NCBI GenBank assembly: GCA_905236955.1
Contig: CAJOQW010000069.1
Coordinates: 1 to 5,399 of the forward strand
Origin: an uncultured Bacteroidales bacterium
Lineage (GTDB): Bacteria; Bacteroidota; Bacteroidia; Bacteroidales; UBA932
Length of the DNA: 5,399 nucleotides
Reading direction: 5' to 3'
In this document: positions 1 through 5,399 of the stretch, piece by piece
How positions within the stretch are numbered: position 1 is the stretch's first letter
How the letters are laid out: the number at the start of each line of letters is the position of its first letter
Notes under the pieces: model-generated
What the model saw: the letters and a program-made list of their open reading frames with translations, nothing else
Told to the model about the DNA's origin: nothing
The model's database searches: none
Translations under genes and position numbers: made by a program

Positions 1-414
1 GGCGTGCCGGTACGCCTCGCCCTCGGGGCCCGCGACCTCGCGAACGGCAGCATCGAGGTATTCCGCAGGGACACCCTCGAAAAGGAGACCATGCCCATCG
101 GGAATGTGGCCGGATATATTCCAGGCCTCCTCAAGGACATCCAGGACAACATCTACCGCAAGGCCGTCGATTTCCGCGAATCGCATGTGGAAAAATGCGA
201 CGACTGGGAAGAATTCAAGGAAAAGATCCAGACCGGCAAATTCCTGCTCTGCCACTGGGACGGCACCGCCGAAACCGAGCAGGCCATCAAGGACGCCACC
301 AAGGCTACCATCCGCTGCATCCCCGTCGATTCCTTCGTCTGCGAAGAAGAAGGGAAGGACATCTTCACCGGAAAGCCCTCCAGCAGGAGAGTAGTGTTCG
401 CAATTGCTTACTGA
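1..414 (+). CDS. proS: Prolyl-tRNA synthetase, C-terminal part (5' end outside window)
   Basis: This is the last 137 codons of a cytoplasmic class II synthetase that attaches proline to tRNA(Pro). It is open at the left edge, so the catalytic core is not visible. Visible residues 1-29 (GVPVRLALGARDLANGSIEV, then RRDT) are the end of the anticodon-binding domain. Residues from about 38 to the end match the ProS C-terminal domain found only in the archaeal/eukaryote-like ProRS type, ending in the typical terminal tyrosine (...VVFAIAY). In the Thermus thermophilus enzyme the C-terminal carboxylate reaches the active site. The zinc-site cysteines of this domain look degenerate: a Cys is kept at nt 250-252 (LLCHWDG), but its partner and the usual distal CxxC are absent, the latter replaced by DIFTGK at nt 358-375. 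The stop TGA is followed after one base by the ATG of the DUF3078 gene, suggesting an operon. Identity is confident; the left boundary is only the window edge. Confidence 0.95.
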   Translation, partial: GVPVRLALGARDLANGSIEVFRRDTLEKETMPIGNVAGYIPGLLKDIQDNIYRKAVDFRESHVEKCDDWEEFKEKIQTGKFLLCHWDGTAETEQAIKDATKATIRCIPVDSFVCEEEGKDIFTGKPSSRRVVFAIAY

Positions 415-415
415 T

Positions 416-1435
416 ATGAAAAAGACCATGATAACCATTGCTTTCGCAGTTGTCGCCTGCGTGAGCGCGATGGCACAGGACAACGTTCAGGACGCTGCTG
501 CCGCCGCGGCGAAAGCCATAGCCGACGCCCCCAGGGAAAAGGCCGAGGCTCCAAAGCCCAGCAACTGGAAGAAGTCGCTGGTGCTCGACCTCGGAATCAA
601 CCAGACCAACCTCTCCAACTGGGCGGCGGGCGGATTCAACACCGCCACCTTCAACACCGGCCTGGACGCCGGGGCGAACTATGCCAAGGACCTGGCCTCA
701 TGGAACAACCGTCTCCAGCTCCAGTACGGATTCCTCTGGAGCGAGGACAAGGAAGATGTCATCCAGCGCAGCACAGACCGCATATACCTTGAGAGCAAGT
801 ATGCCTACAAGACCAACAAGGACTCCAAATGGAGTTATTCGGCCATGCTCGACATCCGCTCCCAGTTCAGCAACGGTTACAAGTACAACACCCCCTCCGA
901 AGGACAGACCTGGAGCGAGGCGGCCACCCTCAAATCGGGCTTCCTCTCCCCCGGCTACCTGAATCTAGGTCTCGGTATGGACTGGACCCCGAACGCCTGG
1001 TTCAACATGAACATATCTCCCCTTACCGGCGGCATCACCGCGGTCCGCATCCCCGAACTCCGCAAGACCTACGGGATGGAGCTGCTCGAGGAAGGGCTCG
1101 ACCCGGGCATCGGCGCCAACTACAGGAGCTTCAAGTTCCAGCTCGGTGCCCAGGTCAAGGCCAACCTCAAGTTCAACGTGAACGACAAGTTCGGCTACGA
1201 GACCCAGCTGGTGCTGTTCTCGGATTATCTCGACCATCCCCTCGACCTCCGCGTGAACTGGGACAACAAGGTCACCTGGCAGATAGCCAAGTTCTTCAAA
1301 CTGGGCTTCAACACCTGGCTCATCTACGACCCCAACGTGCTGATCGCCGACGAGGAAGGGCTGAATCCCACCCAGCGCATCCAGTTCAAGGAGTTCACCA
1401 CCTTCAGTTTCACCTGGACCTTCGGGACGAAGTAA
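416..1435 (+). CDS. Secreted DUF3078 family protein, probable outer-membrane beta-barrel
   Basis: A 339-residue protein of unknown function. I chose the ATG at 416 over a TTG twelve bases upstream that overlaps proS, because it gives a clean signal peptide: MKKT, a hydrophobic stretch at residues 5-17, then AMA-Q with likely cleavage after Ala20. An Ala/Lys/Pro-rich linker follows (about 22-49). The DUF3078 signature comes next: LGINQTNLSNWAAGG (59-73), then alternating polar/aromatic strands such as NRLQLQYGFLW (98-108), KWSYSAMLDIRSQFSNGYKY (138-157) and LSPGYLNLGLGMDWTP (177-192). The last strand is FTTFSFTWTFGTK, with aromatics at every second position as in outer-membrane barrels. The family is known almost only from Bacteroidota; its role is not established. 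It sits one base after proS and one base before tilS, so it is probably co-transcribed with both. Family assignment is by motif recall; barrel topology and outer-membrane location are inferred. Confidence 0.88.
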   Translation: MKKTMITIAFAVVACVSAMAQDNVQDAAAAAAKAIADAPREKAEAPKPSNWKKSLVLDLGINQTNLSNWAAGGFNTATFNTGLDAGANYAKDLASWNNRLQLQYGFLWSEDKEDVIQRSTDRIYLESKYAYKTNKDSKWSYSAMLDIRSQFSNGYKYNTPSEGQTWSEAATLKSGFLSPGYLNLGLGMDWTPNAWFNMNISPLTGGITAVRIPELRKTYGMELLEEGLDPGIGANYRSFKFQLGAQVKANLKFNVNDKFGYETQLVLFSDYLDHPLDLRVNWDNKVTWQIAKFFKLGFNTWLIYDPNVLIADEEGLNPTQRIQFKEFTTFSFTWTFGTK

Positions 1436-1436
1436 C

Positions 1437-2744
1437 ATGAGGATCCTGCTTGCGGTCAGCGGCGGCATCGATTCGATGTACATGGCAGCAAGGGCCGGGG
1501 ATATCTTCCCCGGAGCGGATCTGGCCGTCGCCCACTGCAATTTCGGCCTCCGCGGGGAAGAATCCGACGGCGACGAGGAGTTCGTCCGCTCATGGTGCGC
1601 CTGGAACGGCCTTCCCATTTATGTAAAGCGATTCGAAACGTCGGAGTTCGCATCCACTAAAGGCATCAGCATTGAAATGGCTGCGCGCGAGCTGCGCTAC
1701 GCCTGGTTCGCGGAATTGCTCTCGAAGGAGCATTTCGATGCCGTGGCCGTAGCCCACAACGCCAACGACAACGCCGAGACCCTCATGCTCAACCTGTTGA
1801 GGGGCACCGGTTCCAGGGGCCTCAGGGGCATGGGCGACAGGGAGATGCCCGGCGGGGGGCTGATACTCAGGCCCCTTCTGGGGACTACACGCGAGGAAAT
1901 ATCCTCATGGATGACGGTGAACGGAGTCCCGCACCGCGAGGACAGCACAAACGCAAGCGGCAATTACAAGCGGAACAAGATACGCAACGGGGTCTTCCCG
2001 ATCTTCGGGGAGATCAACCCCTCCTATCTCAGGACCCTGGGCTCGGACATAAGGCATTTCGCCCAGGTTGACGACATAGCCGAGGATTATTTCCGCACCT
2101 CGGCGCCTGCCGTGACTGTGCCGGGCAAGGAAGACTCCATTTCCATCCCGGCCCTGCTCGGCCTCAAGCACTGGGAGTATGTGCTGTTCAGGATATTGGA
2201 GCCTTACGGCTTCGACGAAAACGTCATCCTGGCCCTTTCGGCACTGCTGCGTTCGGGGGGCACGATAAGCGGCAAAACCTTCGAAGCCCCGGCATGGAAG
2301 GCGGTAACCACCTCGTCGGAAATCATCCTGAGCCGCAGGGAAACGGACTCCGAAGGCATCCGGCTGACCATCCCCGGTCCTGGAGAATATTCCTTCAAGG
2401 GTCGGAATATCCTGGTGAAATGTTATGACAGGCCCAGGGACCTGAAACTGCAACGCCAGGAAGGCTGCCTCATCGCCGACAGCAGCAAACTCCCCTTCCC
2501 TTTCACCCTTAGGGGATGGGAAGCAGGCGACTGGATGGTACCACTCGGGCTCAACGGCAAGAAGAAACTCTCCGACTTGTTCGTCGATCTCAAATGGGGG
2601 TTGCCAATGAAAGGGAAGGCCATAGTCCTAGAGCACCCGGACGGACGCGAAGGGCATGTGGGCGCACTGCTGTGCGAGCGTATAGGGGACTCCCTCAAGG
2701 TATCCCCTTCCACAGAACGAATAGTGGAAATCACCCTAGGCTAG
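1437..2744 (+). CDS. tilS: tRNA(Ile)-lysidine synthase
   Basis: A 435-residue cytoplasmic N-type PP-loop ATPase. TilS attaches lysine to C34 of the CAU-anticodon tRNA(Ile), so that it reads AUA instead of AUG and is charged with isoleucine; this is normally essential. Seen here: the PP-loop SGGIDS at 8-13, HCNFGLRG at 33-40, HNANDNAET at 107-115, LLRGTGSRGL at 120-129, RPLL at 145-148, and EDSTNASGNYKRNKIR at 168-183. The C-terminal TilS domain is also present (LRGWEAGDWMVPLGLNGKKK at 358-377, then LSDLFVDLKW), so the protein is full length. The motif usually written HHxDDxxET is altered here to HNANDNAET. The N-terminus is short, with the PP-loop at residue 8, but there is no earlier in-frame start: stops alternate through the upstream frame up to about 1344, and I find no start codon after that. 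The start follows the DUF3078 stop by one base, without a Shine-Dalgarno sequence. The 3' end overlaps convergent hisS by nine bases. Confidence 0.96.
   Translation: MRILLAVSGGIDSMYMAARAGDIFPGADLAVAHCNFGLRGEESDGDEEFVRSWCAWNGLPIYVKRFETSEFASTKGISIEMAARELRYAWFAELLSKEHFDAVAVAHNANDNAETLMLNLLRGTGSRGLRGMGDREMPGGGLILRPLLGTTREEISSWMTVNGVPHREDSTNASGNYKRNKIRNGVFPIFGEINPSYLRTLGSDIRHFAQVDDIAEDYFRTSAPAVTVPGKEDSISIPALLGLKHWEYVLFRILEPYGFDENVILALSALLRSGGTISGKTFEAPAWKAVTTSSEIILSRRETDSEGIRLTIPGPGEYSFKGRNILVKCYDRPRDLKLQRQEGCLIADSSKLPFPFTLRGWEAGDWMVPLGLNGKKKLSDLFVDLKWGLPMKGKAIVLEHPDGREGHVGALLCERIGDSLKVSPSTERIVEITLG
2736..2744. other. Reciprocal convergent 3' overlap of tilS and hisS
   Basis: The nine bases ctaggctag end both genes. 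On the plus strand they read CTA GGC TAG (Leu-Gly-stop of tilS); on the minus strand they read CTA GCC TAG (Leu-Ala-stop of hisS). The codon boundaries coincide, so each TAG stop is the antisense of the other gene's CTA leucine codon. There is no intergenic DNA for a dedicated terminator; transcripts of each gene must end inside the other gene or be ended by collision or Rho. Confidence 0.95.
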
Positions 2745-4118
2745 GAAAGCCGCAATGGCATCGACGTCGTCCTTTGCGAAGGACTTCTGCTCACCGGAAG
2801 AGAGGTTCTTGACGTTGACCTTGCCCTCCGCCGCCTCGGAAGACCCGCAGATGCTCAGGAAGGGTATCCCTTTCCTGTCGGCATAATCGAACTGCTTCTT
2901 GAGTTTGGAAGGATCGGGATAAATTTCTACCGGAATGCCTTTCCCGCGGAGCGCCGCCGCAACCGGCAGAACATACTCCACGGAGGCCTGGTCCATGTTG
3001 GCAAAAAGCAGAGTGGTGGCCGACCCCAGGCCCTTGGGAAACTTGTCCAGAGCGGTAAGGACGTCGAAGATACGGTCCGCCCCGAAGCTGATGCCCACGC
3101 CGGACATGCCGGGAAGGCCGAAGATGCCCGTGAGGTTGTCGTAGCGGCCGCCGCCGCAGATGCTGCCTATCGCCCAGTCCAGGGCCTTGACTTCGAATAT
3201 GGCCCCGGTGTAATAATTGAGGCCGCGGGCAAGGGAAAGGTCGATTTCCACCGGGCAGCCTATGCCGGCCGAGGCTATATATCCGAAGAGTTCCTCCAGT
3301 TCATCCAGGCCCTTGAGACCCTCCTGTGAACCGGCAAGGACCCCGCGCATGGCAGCGAGTTTTCCGGCCGTGGTGCCGCTGAGCCTGAGCACGGGCTCGA
3401 GCACGGCGACGGCCTCCCTGGAAATGCCCTTCGAGAGCATCTCTTCGGCTACGGCGTCGAAGCCTATCTTGTCCAGTTTGTCGATGGCCACGGTAATGTC
3501 AACGACTTTGTCGGGATATCCGCACACTTCGGCAAGGCCCTGGAGCACCTTGCGGTTGTTGATCTTGAGCAGCACCCGGATGCCCAGCTTGCGGAAGACC
3601 TCCTCCACTATCTGCACCAGCTCGAGTTCCAGCAACTGGGAATTGCTGCCGATGGCATCGACGTCGCACTGGTAGAATTCGCGGTAACGGCCCTTCTGGG
3701 GACGGTCCGCACGCCAGACCGGCTGGATCTGGAAACGCTTGAAGGGGAAACTCAGCTCGGAGTAATGCTGCACCACATAGCGGGCGAAAGGCACGGTAAG
3801 GTCGTAGCGGAGCCCCTTCCCGCATAGCGCGGCGGACAGGGCGGCGCTGCGGTAGCCGCCTTCACCGTTCCTGTAACTGTCGAAATCCACCTTGTCGAAA
3901 GGATCGCCCGAATCGAGCACCCTGAACAGGAGCTTGTCGCCTTCTTCACCGTACTTGCCCAGGAGCGTGGAAAGGTTTTCCATCGAAGGGGTCTGTATTT
4001 CGGAGTAGCCGTATTTGCGGAAGACTTCCTTTACCGTATCGAATATATAGTTGCGGCAGGCCATCTGCTGCTGGGAAAAATCACGGGTCCCCTTGGGTAT
4101 GGAGGGTTTTTGCGTCAT
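2736..4118 (-). CDS. hisS: Histidyl-tRNA synthetase
   Basis: A complete 460-residue class II synthetase that charges tRNA(His) with histidine in the cytoplasm. Catalytic domain: PKGTRDF at 8-14 near the N-terminus, which fixes the ATG start; motif 1 region YGYSEIQTPSME at 36-47; LRYDLTVPFARY at 103-114; motif 2 DRPQKGRYREFYQCDVD at 138-154; the histidine-binding LARGLNYYTGAIFEV at 296-310; GGGRYDNL at 322-329; and motif 3 GVGISFGADRI at 340-350. An anticodon-binding domain follows from about 367 to the end (DYADRKGIPFLSICGS inside it). The motif wording resembles eukaryotic HisRS (LRYDLTVPFARY, REFYQCD) more than the E. coli enzyme, as is usual in Bacteroidota. Asn301 stands where E. coli has Asp in RGLDYY. 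The gene is a single unit, convergent with tilS and divergent from sppA. Its promoter box lies only seven bases before the ATG, so the mRNA is probably nearly leaderless, leaving no room for a T-box or attenuator. Confidence 0.97.
   Translation of the reverse strand: MTQKPSIPKGTRDFSQQQMACRNYIFDTVKEVFRKYGYSEIQTPSMENLSTLLGKYGEEGDKLLFRVLDSGDPFDKVDFDSYRNGEGGYRSAALSAALCGKGLRYDLTVPFARYVVQHYSELSFPFKRFQIQPVWRADRPQKGRYREFYQCDVDAIGSNSQLLELELVQIVEEVFRKLGIRVLLKINNRKVLQGLAEVCGYPDKVVDITVAIDKLDKIGFDAVAEEMLSKGISREAVAVLEPVLRLSGTTAGKLAAMRGVLAGSQEGLKGLDELEELFGYIASAGIGCPVEIDLSLARGLNYYTGAIFEVKALDWAIGSICGGGRYDNLTGIFGLPGMSGVGISFGADRIFDVLTALDKFPKGLGSATTLLFANMDQASVEYVLPVAAALRGKGIPVEIYPDPSKLKKQFDYADRKGIPFLSICGSSEAAEGKVNVKNLSSGEQKSFAKDDVDAIAAFLA
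2769..2784 (+). terminator. Candidate hairpin just past tilS stop (weak terminator candidate)
   Basis: GTCCTT-TGCG-AAGGAC is a perfect six-base-pair stem with a four-base loop, starting 25 bases after the tilS stop. It lies inside the last codons of hisS (coding SFAKD on the other strand), so it may be only a by-product of that coding sequence. No T-run follows (ttctgctc), which argues against a classic intrinsic terminator. Kept because the convergent junction otherwise has nothing that could end tilS transcription. Confidence 0.2.
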
Positions 4119-4143
4119 AGTTCTGCAAATTTACTTATTTTTG
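4109..4143 (+). promoter_or_regulatory. Predicted sppA promoter (Bacteroidota sigma-70 type)
   Basis: TATTTTTG at 4136-4143, followed by T, matches the -7 consensus TAnnTTTG exactly. A perfect TTTG at 4109-4112 lies 23 bases upstream, slightly longer than the usual spacing, and falls inside codons 3-4 of divergent hisS. Transcription would start near 4148, giving an A-rich leader of about 15-18 bases before the sppA ATG at 4165. The -7 box is two bases from the hisS -7 box on the opposite strand, so the two promoters fully interleave. Confidence 0.6.
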
Positions 4144-4157
4144 TAAGATAAAATAAA
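4126..4157 (-). promoter_or_regulatory. Predicted hisS promoter (Bacteroidota sigma-70 type)
   Basis: Read on the minus strand, TAAATTTGC at 4133-4125 matches the Bacteroidota -7 consensus TAnnTTTG exactly (box 4126-4133), including the preferred pyrimidine after it. A TTTA at 4157-4154, 20 bases upstream, is a three-of-four match to the -33 TTTG element. Only seven bases (4119-4125) separate the -7 box from the hisS ATG, so transcription should start within about four bases of the start codon. The consensus is established for Bacteroides; its use here is inferred. Confidence 0.6.
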
Positions 4158-4164
4158 TCCATCA

Positions 4165-5399
4165 ATGAAAGATTTCCTCAAAATGCTCCTTGCCGTAATT
4201 TGCGGCCTGCTCCTTTTCGGATTCATCTGTTTCTTCATCATCGGGGGAGCCTTGACCGCAATGGGCACCGCCGCCGGAAGCGGCAAGACGGTGATCCCAC
4301 GCAGCGGCATACTTGCTGTCGACATGTCGGCATTCGTGCTCGGCGAACAGTCCAACCCCGGCACAGGCATCAATCCCGGCTTCAGTTTCGCCGGCGGCGC
4401 GACCCTTCCCACGGTGGGCGCCCTCCAGGCGACAAGGGCCATCCAGGTGGCGGCCGAAGACGCAGGCGTCAAGGCCATCTTCCTCAAGACCGATGGCAAT
4501 ATGTCGGGCGTTTCCGCCGTCGAGGAATTCCGCAAGGCCCTTTCCGCATTCCGCAGCAGCGGCAAGCCCATCGTGGCATATGTAGAGGCTCCCACCACAG
4601 GCGGATACTGGCTGGCCAGCGTGGCGGACAAAATATATATGACCGAATACCAGGGTGCGACAATCACCATGACCGGCGTCAGCACCCAGTCGGTTTTCCT
4701 GAAAGACCTGCTCGACAAACTCGGGGTCAATGTGCAGCTGATCCGTCACGGTAAATACAAGAGCGCCGGAGAGATGTTCACCCGCAATTCATCCAGCCCC
4801 GAGAACACTTTCCAATACCAGACCCTGGTCAACTCCTTGTGGAGCACCATGCGCGGTGACATATGCAAGTCAAGGGGAATGGCGGAGGAGACCCTCGACG
4901 CCGCTATAGACAACCTTGAGCTCTGCCTCCCGGAAGACTTCCTGAAGGCCGGCATGGTAGATGGGCTGGTAACCCGCCAGGGCCTTAAGGACAAGCTCAC
5001 CACACTCGCGGTGAAGGACAAGTTCAGTGAAGTATCTTTCATCGATTTCGCCGATTATGCGGCCGCCAAGGTGCTGCCCAACACCAAGTCAAAGAATAAG
5101 ATAGCCATCATCTACACCGAAGGCGAGATTGTCGACGGGAAGGAGGCCAGGGAAGTCGCCGGCGACAGGTTCGCCGCAATCATCGACAAGGTGAAGGCCG
5201 ACTCCAGCATCAAGGCCGTGGTCCTTCGCGTAAACTCCCCCGGCGGCAGCGTGCTCGCCAGCGAGAAGATCAAGCATGAACTCGACCTTCTGGGCGAGGA
5301 GAAACCCCTCATCGCTTCGTACGGGGCCTATGCCGCATCGGGCGGATACTGGATAAGCAACAACTGCAGCAAGATATTCACCGACGCCACCACCCTCAC
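4165..5399 (+). CDS. sppA: Signal peptide peptidase SppA, 67 kDa type (3' end outside window)
   Basis: The first 411 codons plus two bases of an open frame that reaches the right edge. SppA is a membrane-bound serine/lysine protease that degrades cleaved signal peptides and other membrane-associated peptides. The start ATG is followed by MKDFLKM and one hydrophobic segment (about residues 8-30), the membrane anchor. Two homologous protease domains follow, the duplication typical of the long SppA form. The first contains VKAIFLKTDGNMSGV (102-116), TTGGYWLAS (144-152) and the catalytic-lysine motif GKYKSAGE (196-203, Lys199 by analogy with E. coli Lys209). The second contains IKAVVLRVNSPGGSV (349-363) and the catalytic-serine motif AASGGYW (390-396, Ser392). 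Both catalytic residues are therefore present. Related proteins are roughly 590-620 residues, so about a third is missing. The leader is A-rich (aaaataaatccatca) without a Shine-Dalgarno sequence. The gene is divergent from hisS across 46 bases. Confidence 0.95.
   Translation, partial: MKDFLKMLLAVICGLLLFGFICFFIIGGALTAMGTAAGSGKTVIPRSGILAVDMSAFVLGEQSNPGTGINPGFSFAGGATLPTVGALQATRAIQVAAEDAGVKAIFLKTDGNMSGVSAVEEFRKALSAFRSSGKPIVAYVEAPTTGGYWLASVADKIYMTEYQGATITMTGVSTQSVFLKDLLDKLGVNVQLIRHGKYKSAGEMFTRNSSSPENTFQYQTLVNSLWSTMRGDICKSRGMAEETLDAAIDNLELCLPEDFLKAGMVDGLVTRQGLKDKLTTLAVKDKFSEVSFIDFADYAAAKVLPNTKSKNKIAIIYTEGEIVDGKEAREVAGDRFAAIIDKVKADSSIKAVVLRVNSPGGSVLASEKIKHELDLLGEEKPLIASYGAYAASGGYWISNNCSKIFTDATTL

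Noticed and set aside
404..415. TTG start for the DUF3078 gene overlapping the proS stop
   Set aside because: The ATG at 416 gives a standard signal peptide start (MKKT); the upstream four codons add an acidic residue before it and use a rarer start.
965..1618. Long minus-strand open frame (217 codons) opposite the DUF3078 gene and tilS
   Set aside because: It crosses two well-supported genes, has low-complexity Glu/Val/Gly/Leu-rich composition typical of antisense frames in GC-rich DNA, and has no recognisable motif.
1905..2453. Minus-strand open frame inside tilS (182 codons)
   Set aside because: It is antisense to the conserved TilS coding sequence, with no motif and no promoter box seen.
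2685..2707. GGGGA...TCCCC inverted repeat at the end of tilS
   Set aside because: Five-pair stem with a 13-base loop inside coding sequence; likely chance in GC-rich DNA.
3217..3675. Plus-strand open frame inside hisS (Ser/Arg-rich, 152 codons)
   Set aside because: It is antisense to the HisRS core; the composition reflects complement codons, not a protein family.
4134..4147. Inverted repeat CTTA-tttttg-TAAG in the hisS-sppA gap, possible operator
   Set aside because: Only four base pairs in AT-rich DNA, and it overlaps the -7 box; too short to support an operator.
4131..4749. Two overlapping minus-strand open frames opposite sppA
   Set aside because: The plus-strand SppA frame has membrane anchor, catalytic Lys and Ser motifs and is open from 4165 to the edge; the antisense frames are shadows.

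Overview
This is an ordinary housekeeping stretch of a GC-rich Bacteroidota (probably Bacteroidales) chromosome. The assignment rests on several signs. There is a DUF3078 outer-membrane-type protein, a family essentially confined to this phylum. ProRS and HisRS are both of the eukaryote-like subtypes common there. No gene start has a Shine-Dalgarno sequence. Both strands of the one real intergenic gap carry exact matches to the Bacteroidota -7 promoter box (TAnnTTTG). The high GC suggests a Rikenellaceae/Alistipes-like or uncultured gut Bacteroidales lineage rather than classical Bacteroides, but this last step is inference.

Layout: (1) 1-414 (+), the 3' end of proS, prolyl-tRNA synthetase. 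(2) 416-1435 (+), a secreted DUF3078 protein of unknown function. (3) 1437-2744 (+), tilS, the tRNA(Ile)-lysidine synthase. These three form a tight co-directional run with a single base between each stop and the next start. (4) 2736-4118 (-), hisS, histidyl-tRNA synthetase, convergent with tilS and overlapping its 3' end by nine bases. (5) A 46-base divergent promoter gap at 4119-4164. (6) 4165-5399 (+), sppA, a membrane-anchored signal peptide peptidase that runs off the right edge with its catalytic lysine and serine both inside the window.

Three of the five genes (proS, tilS, hisS) serve tRNA charging or anticodon modification, and two (the DUF3078 protein and SppA) act at the cell envelope. 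The DUF3078 gene is wedged between two tRNA genes in what looks like one transcript. sppA and hisS share back-to-back promoters that should compete for RNA polymerase.

There is no gene-free stretch over 300 bases. I see no mobile element, CRISPR array, tRNA or rRNA gene, or obvious foreign segment. I do not see a previously undescribed system here. The points worth a second look are local: promoter architecture, a reciprocal stop-codon overlap, and lineage-specific departures in otherwise conserved enzyme motifs.
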